The position numbers were made by a program, and so were the translations under genes. Source: Longimicrobium sp. (GTDB taxonomy: Bacteria; Gemmatimonadota; Gemmatimonadetes; Longimicrobiales; Longimicrobiaceae). Taken from it: a DNA stretch of 64,000 nt. This document shows, one piece after another, positions 35,442 to 45,056 of this stretch. The number at the start of each line of letters is the position of its first letter. Position 1 is the stretch's first letter. The notes under the pieces were generated by a model that saw only the letters and a program-made list of their open reading frames with translations, was not told the DNA's origin and did not search any database. The stretch spans positions 1-64,000 of the forward strand of contig DASUYB010000108.1 of the NCBI GenBank assembly GCA_036377595.1, read 5' to 3'.

Positions 35442-38400
35442 TCAGCCGCCTGCGGCTGCAGTCGGGGCCGATTCGCCGGCGATCGCCGCCTCGATGGCCT
35501 CGGCGAGGACGTCGACGTGGGGCTCGCCGATCATGTTGACGTGGGTGCCGGGGACGATCTCCACCTGCAACTCGCCCGCGGCGTAGGGGCGCCAGAGCTC
35601 GGGGAGGTTGGCCGCCTCCCACCCCTCGCCGCGCCCCTGCTCGGCGCAGAAGAGCGTCAGCCGGCCGGGATACGGCGCCAGCACGTGCCGGCGCGCGGCG
35701 GTCACGTTGGCGCGGAACACCTCCATCACCGGGCGCAGGCCGTCGAGCTCGCCCACGCGCGACTCGGCCCCGTGCGCGGCCAGCCAGCGCGCCAGGTGCT
35801 CCAGCCGCTCGCCGATGGACAGCCCGGCCAGCTCGTCGCCCAGCTTCTCCAGCACGGGACCGGGGGCGCCGGAGAGCCCCGCGGCCAGGCGCAGGTACAT
35901 CCCCACCGGGTCGGGGATCTCGGCGTCGGCGTTGGGCGGGCTGCTGTCCAGCATCCCCACGAACGCCACCTCCTCGCCGGCCGCCAGCAGCCGGTGCGCC
36001 ATCTCCACCGCGGTCACCCCGCCGGCCGACCAGCCGGCCAGGTGGTACGGCCCCCGGGGCTGCGCCCGCCGCACCTCTTCCAGGTATCGCCCGGCCATCA
36101 GGTCCACGCTGCGCAGCGGCTCGCCCCCGTCGCTGACCCCCGCGGCCTGCAGCGCGTACACCGGCCGCGCGGGCCCCAGCCGGTCGGCCAGGTCGCGGTA
36201 ACGGAAGACGGTGCCGCCCGCCGGGTGCGTGAGGAAGAGCGGCGGCAGCGACCCCGCCGCCACGTCGGTGAGCGGGACCAGGTGGTGGAAGTCGCGCGCC
36301 TTCCCCGCGTCGTCGACCGCGGCGGCCAGCCCGGCGGGGGTGGGGTGGGCGAAGAGCACGGTGAGCGGGAGGCTGACCTTCAGCCGCTTCTTCACCTGCG
36401 CCACCAGCCGCACCCCCAGCAGCGAGTGCCCGCCCAGGTCGAAGAAGTCGTCGTCGAGCCCGATCCCCGCCACCTTCAGCACGTCGCGCCAGATCTCCAG
36501 CATCACCCGCTCGGTCTCCGTCGGCGCTCGTCCCGCCACCGTCGTCGAGCGAGCCGCGGCGGCTGCCTCCGCCTCCTCGCGGACGGCCTCCACCGCGCCG
36601 TCGGGGAGGAGCCGCCCGCGCTCGGCGGTGGGGCGCCACGCGCCGTCGGCGCCGCGCGTCCACACCACGCCCAGCTCGCCCACGCCGGCGGCCGCGCCGG
36701 CGGCGGTGCGCACCGTCCGGTCCGCACCGGGCGCCACCTCCTCCATCGCCAGCGAGAGGGCGGAGACGGCGCGCGCGGGGTCGGCGGCGGCCTGTTCCAG
36801 CACGCCGGCCACCTGCGCCAGGAGGGCCTGCATGCGCGCGGCGTCGAAGAGGTCGGGGTTGTAGACCAGCTGCAGGAGGATGCCGTCCGCGCCCTCGCCG
36901 GCGTACAGGGTGAGGTCGAACTTGCTGGCGAGCGGGCCGCCGCGATCCACCCCGCGCACCTGCAGCCCGGGGAGATCGCCCCCGGCACCGCCCGTCTCGG
37001 CGGCGAAGTTGGCCAGGTTCAGCATCACCTGGAAGACCGGCGTGCGGTCGAGCGTGCGCTCGGGGTGGATCTCCTCCAGCACGGCCTCGAAGGGCACGTC
37101 CTGGTGGGCGTAGGCGTCGAGCGTGGTCTCGCGCACGCGCCGCAGCAGCGCGGAGAAGGCCGGGTCGCCGGACAGGTCCACCCGCAGCGCCAGCGAGTTG
37201 AGGAAGAGCCCCACCACCCCCTCGGTCTCCGCCCGCGTGCGCCCGGCGATGGGGGTGCCGACCACGACGTCGTTGTCCCCGGCGAGACGGGAGAGCACCA
37301 CGTCGAGCGCGGCCAGGAGCACCATGAACAGGGTGGAGCCCTCGCGCCGGGCCAGCGCCAGCACCGCGTCGGCCTGCTCGCGCGGGAGGACGGCGATCTC
37401 GGTGGCGGCGTTGTGCGTCTGCACCTCGGGGCGCGGACGGTCGGTGGGGAGCTTGAGGAGCGGCGGGGCGCCCCGCAACGTGCGCCGCCAGTAGGCCAGC
37501 TGCCGCTCCAGCACCTCGCCCTGCAGCCACGCCCGCTGCCACGCGGCGAAGTCGCCGTACTGCACGGGCGGCTCGGCCAGCGGCGACGGCTCGCCGCGCG
37601 AGAAGGCGCCGTAGAGCGCCGCGAGCTCGCGCCAGAGCAGGTCCAGCGACCACCCGTCGGCGATCACGTGGTGCAGGGTGATCAGCAGCAGGTGCTCCCG
37701 CTCGCCCAGCTTCGCCAGGTCGGCGCGGAAGAGCGGCCCGGTCTCCAGCGTGAAGGGGATGCGGGCGTGCTCGCGCACCAGCCGCTGCGCCTCTTCCTCG
37801 CGTTCGTCGTCGCGGAAGGCGGCGAAGTCGTGGGTGAACAGCTCCACCGGCGCGGGCGGCGCCACGCGCTGCACGGGAAGCCCGTCCACCAGCGGGAAGG
37901 AGGTGCGCAGCGACTCGTGCCGCCGCACCAGCTCGTCCAGCGCGCGGCGGAGCGCATCCGCGTCCAGCGCGCCCTCGAGCCGGGCGAAGAGCGGCATGTG
38001 GTAGGTGGCGCTCCCCGCCTCCATCCGGTCCACGAACCAGAGCCGCTCCTGCGCGAACGACAGCGGCAGGTCCGTCCCCTCGCGGGCCACGGGGCGGATC
38101 GGCGGCGTCTCCACCCCCTGCGCGGCGCGGCGCAGGCGGTCGACCTCGGCGGCCAGCGCGCCCAGCGTGGGATGCTCGAACACGGCGCGCACCGGCAGCT
38201 CCACCCCCAGGCTCTCGCGCACGCGCGAGGCGAGGCGCGTGGCCAGCAGCGAGTGGCCGCCCAGCTCGAAGAAGCCGTCGTCCACCCCCACGCGCGCGGC
38301 GCCCAGCAGCTCGGCCCAGACGGCGGCCAGCAGCTCCTCGGTGGGGGTGCGCGGCGCCACGTAGCCGGCGCCGGAGAGGGCGGCGGCGTCGGGCTCCGGC

Positions 38401-41400
38401 AGCGCGCGGCGGTCGACCTTGCCGTGGCGGGTGAGCGGGAGCGCGTCCATGAACACGAACGCGGCCGGCACCATGTAGTCGGGGAGGCGGGCCAAGAGAT
38501 GCGCCCGCAGCCCCGCCGCATCCACTCCTTCCGTTGCGACGATCCAGGCGACGAGCCGCTTCTCTTCTCCCTCGCCGCGCGGGAGGACGACGGCCTCGCG
38601 GACGGCGGGATGGGCGAGGAGGACGGACTCGATCTCCCCTGGCTCGATGCGGAAGCCGCGGATCTTCACCTGCTCGTCGGCGCGCCCCTGGAAGTCGAGC
38701 GAGCCGTCGGGCAGACGACGGGCGAGATCGCCCGACCGGTACAGCCGTGCGTCCGGCTCGGCGGAGAACGGATCGGAGACGAAGCGCTGCGCCGTCATCT
38801 CGGGGCGATGGAGATATCCCCGCGCCACCCCCGCGCCGCCGACGTACATCTCCCCGACCACGCCGGTGGGGACGAGCTGCCCGTGGCGGTCGAGGAGATG
38901 GACGGCGAGATCGGGGATGGGGATGCCGATCGGCGAGGCCGAGCCATCGATCGTATCTCCAGCCCGGATTACACGATAGGTGACGTGCACCGTCGTCTCG
39001 GTGATGCCGTACATGTTCACGAGCCGCGGCGATTCGTCCCCCCGCCGCTCCACCCATCCGCGCAGTGTTGCCGGGTCCAGCGCCTCGCCGCCGAAGACGA
39101 CGCAGCGCAGCGCGAGATCCCGCATCTCCCCCCGCTCCGCCGCCACCTCGTCCGCGCGCATCAGCTGGCGGAAGGCGGACGGCGTCTGGTTCAGCACGGT
39201 GACGCGCTCGCGCTCCAGCAGCACGTAAAACTCGTCGGGAGATCGAGATACGTCGAAGGGAACGACGACGAGCCGGCCGCCGTACAGCAGCGCGCCCCAG
39301 ATCTCCCACACGGAGAAGTCGAAGGCGTACGAGTGGAAGAGCGTCCACACGTCCCGCTCGCCGAACCCGAACCAGTGGTCGGTCGACGCGAAGAGGCGCG
39401 CGACGTTGGCGTGGGTGACCTCCACCCCCTTCGGCTTGCCGGTCGATCCCGACGTGTAGATGACGTACGCGAGCGAGTCGGGGGAGATGTCGATCTCCGG
39501 CGCGGCGGACGGCTCGGCGGCGATCGCCTCCGCGTCCGCATCGAGGCGGACGAGCGTGGCGCCATCCCCCAATCGATCCGCGAGATCCGCGGTGGTGACG
39601 ACCACGGAGATGCCCGAATCCTCCAGCAGGTAGGCCAGGCGGTCCTCGGGATACGCGGGGTCGAGCGGGAGGTAGCCCGCGCCCGACTTCAAAATCCCCA
39701 GGATGCCGACGATCGTCTCCACCGAGCGCTCGATGCAGAGGCCGACGAGCGTGTCCTGCCGCGCCCCCAGCTTCACGAGACGATGGGCGAGACGGTTGGC
39801 GCGCGCGTCCAGCTCCGCGTAGGCGACGGACTCATCTCCGAACGTCACGGCGACCGCATCCGGCGTGCGCGCCGCCTGCCGGGCAAAGAGCGCGGGAAGC
39901 GCGTCGGTGACCTCGAACGACGCCGTCGCCGAGCCGGCGGCGATCAGCGCGGCGCGCTCCTCGTCGCCCAGCAGCGACAGGGTGGAGACGGGCGCGTCGG
40001 GCGCGGCGTTGGCGGCGCCGATGAGAGTGCGCAGGTGGTCCGCCAGCCGGTGCGCGGTGGCCTCGTCGAACAGGTCGGTGGCGTACTCCAGCGAGCCGGC
40101 GATCCCCCCGTCGGGCATCTCGCCCAGCATCAGCGACAGGTCGGCCTTCGCCGTGCCCTGGCCGCCGTCGACCCCGCGCGCGTCGAGCTCCGCGAACCCC
40201 TCTCCCGGCCCTTCGGGAAGGTTCTGCAGGGTCAGCATCACCTGGAAGACCGGCGCGTGGCTGAGCGAGCGCTCGGGCGCCAGCTCCTCCACCAGCCGCT
40301 CGAACGGGAGGTCCTGGTGGGCGTACGCGCCCAGCGTGGCCTCGCGCACGCGGGCCAGGAGCGCGCGGAACGTAGGGTCGCCCGCCAGCTCGGTGCGGAT
40401 GGGGAGGGTGTTCACGAACAGGCCGATCACCCCCTCCACCTCGCGGCGCGTGCGCCCGGCCACCGGCGTGCCCACCACCACGTCGTCCTGACCCGACCAG
40501 CGCGACAGCAGCAGGGTGAACGACGCCAGCAGCGCCATGAACGGCGTGGCCCGCTGCTCCAGCGCCACCGCGCGCAGCCCCTCGGCCAGCGGGGCGGGGA
40601 TGGAGAAGTCGATGCGCGCGCCGCGGTGGCTCTGCGCGGGCGGGCGCGGTCGGTCGGTGGGCAGGGTGATGACGGCGGGGGCGCCGGCCAGGTGGCGTCG
40701 CCACCACGCCACCTGCGCCTCCAGCCGCTCGCCGCGCAGCCACTCGCGCTGCCAGGCGGCGAAGTCGGCATAGCGCACCGGCGGCTCGGCCAGCGGAGAC
40801 GGCTCGCCGCGCGCGATGGCGGCGTAGAGCGTGGTCAGCTCGCGGAGAAAGATCCCCGTGCTCCACCCGTCGGTGATGGCGTGGTGGAAGGCCATCTGCA
40901 GCAGGTGGTCGCCCTCGCCCGCGCGCACCAGCCGGGCGCGGAAGAGCGGGCCGGCCTCCAGGTCGAACGGCGTCTGCCGCTCGGCGGCGGCGCGGCGGCC
41001 GATCTCCGCCTCCCGCTCGTCCGCGGCCAGGGCGGAGATGTCGTCCACCTCCAGCCGGAAGGGCCCCGCGGGCTCGATGCGCTGCACCGGCGCGCCGTCC
41101 ACCACCGCGAAGCGGGTGCGGAGCGCGGCGTGGCGGCGGATCAGCTCGCCCAGCGCCCGCTCCAGCGCGGCCACGTTCAGCGCGCCGCCCAGCCGCACCG
41201 GCATGGCCACGTTGTAGGCCGTGCTCCCGGGCTCCAGCCGGTCGATGAACCAGAGCCGCTCCTGCGCGAACGAGAGCGGGAGGTCGTTGCCGCCACGGGC
41301 CGTCACCGGCGCGTCGGCGCCGGCCTGGCCGAGGACGGCGGCGTCGACCTTCTCCGCGAAGGCGCCCAGGCGCGGCGCCTCGAACAGCGCGCGCAGCGGC

Positions 41401-44400
41401 AGCTCCACGCCGAACGCCTCGCGCACGCGCGAGACCACCTGCGTGGCCAGGAGCGAGTGCCCGCCCAGCGCGAAGAAGTCGTCGTTGAGGCCGACGCGCC
41501 CGGCGCCCAGCACGCCCGCCCAGATCTCCGCCAGCACCTGCTCGGCCGGGGTGCGCGGCGGCACGTACGCGTCCTCGTCGCCGCCCACCTCGGGCGCGGG
41601 GAGCGCGCGCCGGTCCACCTTCCCGTTCGCCGTGAGCGGGAGCGCGTCCAGTGCCACGAAGGCGGAGGGGATCATGGGGTCGGGAAGGCGGGCCGCCAGC
41701 GCCGCGCGCAGCTCGGCGGCGGAGGGCGCGCCGCCGCCGCGCGCGACCACGTAGGCCACCAGCCGCCGCTCGCCGCCGCCGTCCGCGCGGGCCGTCACCA
41801 CCGCGTCGCCCACGCCGGGGTGCGCCTTCAGCGCGGCCTCGACCTCGCCCGGCTCGATGCGGAAGCCGCGGACCTTCACCTGCTGGTCGATGCGGCCCAG
41901 GAACTCGAGTGCGGAAGTGCGAGAGTGCGAGGGTGCGAACGTGGCTTCGCGCGCATCCGTGCCACCTTCGCACTCTCGCACCTTCGCACTTTCGCACTCA
42001 CGCACGTCCGTCCACCGCGCCCAGTCGCCCGTGCGGTACAGCCGCATCCCCGGCTCGGCGGAGAACGGGTCGGGGACGAAGCGCTCGGCGGTGGCCGCAG
42101 GGCGCCCCAGGTAGCCGCGTGCCACCCCCTCGCCGCCCGCGTACAGCTCGCCGGGGACGCCCGCCGGGCACGGCCGCATCGCCCCGTCCAGCACCCAGGC
42201 GCGCGTGCCGGCGATCGGCCGGCCGATGGGGATGGACGCGCGCTCCGCGTCGCCGGGGCCGACCGTGTGGCAGCAGGTGAAGGTGGTGTTCTCCGTCGGA
42301 CCGTAGCCGTTGATCAGCCGCAGGCGGGGATGCGCCTGCAGCACCTTCCGCACGTGCGGCACGGAGAGCACGTCGCCGCCGGCCAGCAGCTGGCGCAGCG
42401 ACCCGAGCGCATCCAGCTCTTCGTCCGCCATGCGGTGGAAGAGCCCGGCGGTCAGCCAGAGCGTGGTGACTCCGTGGCGCCGCACCAGCTCCGCGATCTC
42501 GCGCAGCGACGGCGCCTCGGGCGGGGCGATGGCCAGGCGGCCGCCGTTCAGCAGCGGCGCCCACAGCTCCAGCGTCGACGCGTCGAAGGCCATGGGCGCC
42601 AGCTGCAGGAACACCTGCTCCGGCCCCAGGTCGGCGAAGCCGGCCCCGCGCACCAGCCGCACCACCGCGCGCTGCGGCACCGCCACCCCCTTGGGCGTAC
42701 CCGTCGACCCCGAGGTGTAGATGGCGTACGCGAGGGAATCGGGGGAGATGCCGATCGCCGGCGCGTCCGGCGGCTCCGCGGCGACCTCCTCCGCGTCCGC
42801 ATCCAGCCGCACGAGCGCCATCCCCCCGCCCGGGAGACGGTCGGCGAGCGCGGCGGTGGTGACCACGATCTCCGCACCCGAATCTCCCAGCATGTACGCC
42901 AGGCGGTCTTCGGGATAGGCGGGGTCGAGCGGGAGATAGGCGGCGCCGGCCTTCAGGATCGCCAGGATGGCGACGACGGTCTCGATGGAGCGCTCGACGA
43001 AGAGGCCCACGAGCGCATCCGGCCGCGCGCCCAGCTTCACCAGCCGGTGGGCGAGGCGGTTGGCCCGCGCGTCCAGCTCCGCGTACGTGACGGTCTCGTC
43101 CCCGAACGCCAGCGCGACCGCGTCCGGCGTTCCGGCTGCCTGCTCCGCGAAGAGCGCGGGGAGCGTCTGCGTCACCGGCAGCGCGTCCGCCGAGCCGGCG
43201 GCGACGAGCGCGGCCTGCTCCGCTTCCCCGATCAGCGGGAGGGTGGAGATGCGCGCGCCGGGCGAGGCCGCCGCCGCGTCCAGCAGGGCGGCGAAGTGGC
43301 CCAGCATCCCGCGGACGGTGGCCTCCGCGAGGAGATCCGTGGCGTAGCCGAGGCGCACGAACACGCCGTCCGGCAGCTGTACCAGGTCCAGGCTCAGGTC
43401 GAAGCGGGCGGCCTCGGTCCCCTCTCCCACCGCCTCCAGCCGCAGCGCGGGCTCCGCGCTGCCGGACGGGGGCGCGCCGACGCTCTGCTGGTTGTGCAGC
43501 ACCATCACCGCCTGCACCAGCGGCGCGTGGGTGAGCGACCGCTCGGGGTTCAGCTCCTCCACCAGCTTCTCGAACGGGAGCGCCTGGTGCTCGAAGGCGG
43601 CCACCGTCGCGTCGCGCGTGCGCGCCAGCAGCTCGCCGAAGGTGGGGTCGCCCGTGAGGTCGCCGCGCAGCACCAGCGTGTTGACGAAGAAGCCGACGAT
43701 CCCCTCCACGTCTTCGGTGGCGCGGTTGGCCACCGCGGTGCCCACCAGCACCTCGTCCTGGCGGGTGTAGCGCGACAGGAGGAGGTGGAAGACGGCCAGG
43801 TAGACCATGAACGCCGTGGCGTCGTGCGCGCGGGCCAGCGCGTCGACGCGGGCGGTGATGCCATCGCCCAGGAAGGCCTCGACCGAGGCGCCGTGGTGGG
43901 TGCGCTCGGCCGGGCGGGGGTGGTCGGGCGGCAGCTCCAGCCGCGTGGGCGCGCCGGCCAGCGCGCCGCGCCAGAAGCCCACCAGCCGCTCCAGCGCCTC
44001 GCCCGACAGGCGCTCGCGCTCGCGCACGGCGTGGTCGCCGTACTGGAGGGGAAGGGGCGAGAGCGGCGACGGCTCGCCGCGCGAGAACGCCCCGTACAGC
44101 GCAGCCAGCTCGCGCGCGAGAATCCCCGTCGACCACCCGTCGGTGACCGCGTGGTGCAGGTTCCAGAGCAGCGCGTGTTCCTCATCTCCCAAACGCACCA
44201 GCGATGCGCGGAAGAGCGGCCCCTCGTCCAGCCGGAAGGGGGTGGCGGCATCCGCGCGCGCCAGCCGCTCCAGCTCGGCGCGCGACGCGTCGGGGCCGAG
44301 CGCGGAGAGGTCCGTCATCTCCAGCGTGAAGGAAGACGGCGGGGCGATGACCTGCACGGGCTCGCCGTCGCGCTCCTCCAGGCGGGTGCGCAGCGACTCG

Positions 44401-44678
44401 TGGCGCCGGACGAGCTCGTCCAGCGCGCGCTCCAGCACGGCGGCGTCGAGCGGGCCGGGGATGCGCCAGACCTTGGGGAGGCTGTAGGCGGTGCTTCCCG
44501 GCTCCAGGCGGTCCAGCAGCCAGAGCCGGCGCTGCGCGAACGAGGCGGGGAACACGGACGGGCGCTCGCCGACCGCGGCGGGCGCGTCCGCGGCCGCCGC
44601 CTTCTGCTTGAGCTTCAGCGCCAGCAGCCTGCGCCGTTCGGGCGAGAGATCGGCCAGCCTCGAGGTGATGTCGGTCAT
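35442..44678 (-). CDS. Nonribosomal peptide synthetase, C-A-T / C-A-T / C-T-TE, terminal protein of the line
   Basis: 3078 residues. N-terminal docking-like segment LSPERRRLLALKLKQK. Module a: C (about 44570-43230, HHAVTDG), A (43170-41600), T (GGHSLLATQ). Its pocket reads D-A-L-W-L-G-G-T-F-K, a valine-type code. Module b: C (41290-39970, HHAITDG), A (39920-38400), T. Pocket D-F-W-N-V-G-M-V-H-K, threonine type. Module c: C (38070-36750, HHVIADG), then only about 40-60 residues resembling the end of an A domain (GVGELGVVW...RGRLLPDGAVE; 36720-36600), then T (GGHSLLGVR) and thioesterase (36250-35480; Ser in GWSAGG, Asp in MLDSSPP, His in GTHVNM). Module a carries an in-frame repeat insertion at 41907-42008. 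Specificities were read by hand against GrsA and are predictions. Acts after the NRPS encoded upstream. Confidence 0.95.
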   Translation of the reverse strand: MTDITSRLADLSPERRRLLALKLKQKAAAADAPAAVGERPSVFPASFAQRRLWLLDRLEPGSTAYSLPKVWRIPGPLDAAVLERALDELVRRHESLRTRLEERDGEPVQVIAPPSSFTLEMTDLSALGPDASRAELERLARADAATPFRLDEGPLFRASLVRLGDEEHALLWNLHHAVTDGWSTGILARELAALYGAFSRGEPSPLSPLPLQYGDHAVRERERLSGEALERLVGFWRGALAGAPTRLELPPDHPRPAERTHHGASVEAFLGDGITARVDALARAHDATAFMVYLAVFHLLLSRYTRQDEVLVGTAVANRATEDVEGIVGFFVNTLVLRGDLTGDPTFGELLARTRDATVAAFEHQALPFEKLVEELNPERSLTHAPLVQAVMVLHNQQSVGAPPSGSAEPALRLEAVGEGTEAARFDLSLDLVQLPDGVFVRLGYATDLLAEATVRGMLGHFAALLDAAAASPGARISTLPLIGEAEQAALVAAGSADALPVTQTLPALFAEQAAGTPDAVALAFGDETVTYAELDARANRLAHRLVKLGARPDALVGLFVERSIETVVAILAILKAGAAYLPLDPAYPEDRLAYMLGDSGAEIVVTTAALADRLPGGGMALVRLDADAEEVAAEPPDAPAIGISPDSLAYAIYTSGSTGTPKGVAVPQRAVVRLVRGAGFADLGPEQVFLQLAPMAFDASTLELWAPLLNGGRLAIAPPEAPSLREIAELVRRHGVTTLWLTAGLFHRMADEELDALGSLRQLLAGGDVLSVPHVRKVLQAHPRLRLINGYGPTENTTFTCCHTVGPGDAERASIPIGRPIAGTRAWVLDGAMRPCPAGVPGELYAGGEGVARGYLGRPAATAERFVPDPFSAEPGMRLYRTGDWARWTDVRECESAKVRECEGGTDAREATFAPSHSRTSALEFLGRIDQQVKVRGFRIEPGEVEAALKAHPGVGDAVVTARADGGGERRLVAYVVARGGGAPSAAELRAALAARLPDPMIPSAFVALDALPLTANGKVDRRALPAPEVGGDEDAYVPPRTPAEQVLAEIWAGVLGAGRVGLNDDFFALGGHSLLATQVVSRVREAFGVELPLRALFEAPRLGAFAEKVDAAVLGQAGADAPVTARGGNDLPLSFAQERLWFIDRLEPGSTAYNVAMPVRLGGALNVAALERALGELIRRHAALRTRFAVVDGAPVQRIEPAGPFRLEVDDISALAADEREAEIGRRAAAERQTPFDLEAGPLFRARLVRAGEGDHLLQMAFHHAITDGWSTGIFLRELTTLYAAIARGEPSPLAEPPVRYADFAAWQREWLRGERLEAQVAWWRRHLAGAPAVITLPTDRPRPPAQSHRGARIDFSIPAPLAEGLRAVALEQRATPFMALLASFTLLLSRWSGQDDVVVGTPVAGRTRREVEGVIGLFVNTLPIRTELAGDPTFRALLARVREATLGAYAHQDLPFERLVEELAPERSLSHAPVFQVMLTLQNLPEGPGEGFAELDARGVDGGQGTAKADLSLMLGEMPDGGIAGSLEYATDLFDEATAHRLADHLRTLIGAANAAPDAPVSTLSLLGDEERAALIAAGSATASFEVTDALPALFARQAARTPDAVAVTFGDESVAYAELDARANRLAHRLVKLGARQDTLVGLCIERSVETIVGILGILKSGAGYLPLDPAYPEDRLAYLLEDSGISVVVTTADLADRLGDGATLVRLDADAEAIAAEPSAAPEIDISPDSLAYVIYTSGSTGKPKGVEVTHANVARLFASTDHWFGFGERDVWTLFHSYAFDFSVWEIWGALLYGGRLVVVPFDVSRSPDEFYVLLERERVTVLNQTPSAFRQLMRADEVAAERGEMRDLALRCVVFGGEALDPATLRGWVERRGDESPRLVNMYGITETTVHVTYRVIRAGDTIDGSASPIGIPIPDLAVHLLDRHGQLVPTGVVGEMYVGGAGVARGYLHRPEMTAQRFVSDPFSAEPDARLYRSGDLARRLPDGSLDFQGRADEQVKIRGFRIEPGEIESVLLAHPAVREAVVLPRGEGEEKRLVAWIVATEGVDAAGLRAHLLARLPDYMVPAAFVFMDALPLTRHGKVDRRALPEPDAAALSGAGYVAPRTPTEELLAAVWAELLGAARVGVDDGFFELGGHSLLATRLASRVRESLGVELPVRAVFEHPTLGALAAEVDRLRRAAQGVETPPIRPVAREGTDLPLSFAQERLWFVDRMEAGSATYHMPLFARLEGALDADALRRALDELVRRHESLRTSFPLVDGLPVQRVAPPAPVELFTHDFAAFRDDEREEEAQRLVREHARIPFTLETGPLFRADLAKLGEREHLLLITLHHVIADGWSLDLLWRELAALYGAFSRGEPSPLAEPPVQYGDFAAWQRAWLQGEVLERQLAYWRRTLRGAPPLLKLPTDRPRPEVQTHNAATEIAVLPREQADAVLALARREGSTLFMVLLAALDVVLSRLAGDNDVVVGTPIAGRTRAETEGVVGLFLNSLALRVDLSGDPAFSALLRRVRETTLDAYAHQDVPFEAVLEEIHPERTLDRTPVFQVMLNLANFAAETGGAGGDLPGLQVRGVDRGGPLASKFDLTLYAGEGADGILLQLVYNPDLFDAARMQALLAQVAGVLEQAAADPARAVSALSLAMEEVAPGADRTVRTAAGAAAGVGELGVVWTRGADGAWRPTAERGRLLPDGAVEAVREEAEAAAAARSTTVAGRAPTETERVMLEIWRDVLKVAGIGLDDDFFDLGGHSLLGVRLVAQVKKRLKVSLPLTVLFAHPTPAGLAAAVDDAGKARDFHHLVPLTDVAAGSLPPLFLTHPAGGTVFRYRDLADRLGPARPVYALQAAGVSDGGEPLRSVDLMAGRYLEEVRRAQPRGPYHLAGWSAGGVTAVEMAHRLLAAGEEVAFVGMLDSSPPNADAEIPDPVGMYLRLAAGLSGAPGPVLEKLGDELAGLSIGERLEHLARWLAAHGAESRVGELDGLRPVMEVFRANVTAARRHVLAPYPGRLTLFCAEQGRGEGWEAANLPELWRPYAAGELQVEIVPGTHVNMIGEPHVDVLAEAIEAAIAGESAPTAAAGG
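41907..42008 (-). repeat. Heptamer hairpin repeat inserted in frame in an NRPS adenylation domain
   Basis: GTGCGGAAGTGCGAGAGTGC on one side and GCACTCTCGCACCTTCGCAC on the other form an inverted repeat. It encodes about 29 extra residues between the A7 motif (YRTGDWARW) and A8 (LEFLGRIDQQVKVRG), where sister A domains have about 5. Units match the ACGCACT repeats before purE and the sigma54 regulator gene. The frame is kept. Confidence 0.85.
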
Positions 44679-44716
44679 CTTCCAATCGTATCGGGATGAC
44701 TTCCGGTGAAGACGGA

Positions 44717-44835
44717 AGTCCTGAGTCCTGAGTCCTAAGTCCTAAGTCCTAAGTCCTAAGTCCTAAGTCCTAAGTCCTGAGTCCTGAGTCCTGAGTCCTG
44801 AGTCCTGAGTCCTGAGTCCTGAGTCCTGAGTGCTG
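44717..44835. repeat. Tandem 7-bp repeat AGTCCT(A/G), 16 perfect units
   Basis: Units run without interruption from 44717 to 44828. The order is two ending in G, six ending in A, eight ending in G, followed by one degenerate unit AGTGCTG (44829-44835). It lies 39 nt upstream of the start codon of the downstream NRPS gene. Confidence 0.97.
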
Positions 44836-44860
44836 TGGCCACCGTACACGACGCGAGCGA

Positions 44861-45042
44861 TGTCATTCCGAAGGCGCTGCGCCGATCCATCCTCCACGCC
44901 AGGGCCTGGCGCCTGAGGAATCTGTGGCCGGCTCCCGAGCGATCGGGCGCCTGTGGCTCGGAAGCATGCCACAGATTCCTCGGGCGCCGCCATGCATCAG
45001 CGCGGGCGCAGTCCCGGAGCAGCGGCGCCGCTCGGAATGACA
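44861..45042. mobile_element. MITE-like inverted-repeat element
   Basis: Outer ends TGTCATTCCGA (44861-44871) and TCGGAATGACA (45032-45042) are exact reverse complements. Inside, GGCGCCTGAGGAATCTGTGGC (44908-44928) faces its near-perfect complement (44968-44988, one mismatch). 182 bp, no coding capacity. Non-autonomous mobility is inferred from shape only. Confidence 0.65.
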
Positions 45043-45056
45043 GGCCTGGGATCGCC

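Larger units (their letters stand above)
44679..45056. other. Gap between the two NRPS genes
   Basis: No gene. It contains the heptamer tandem array and the MITE-like inverted repeat listed separately. The downstream NRPS start has GGAAG touching the ATG, which is too close for a normal ribosome-binding site. Confidence 0.6.

Noticed and set aside
35214-44699. 3161-codon plus-strand open frame opposite the downstream NRPS
   Set aside because: Composition is Arg/Gly/Val/Gln noise without domains, whereas the opposite strand holds complete C, A, T and TE motifs.
44717-44835. CRISPR array
   Set aside because: Units are 7 bp in direct tandem without spacers, and no cas genes are present.
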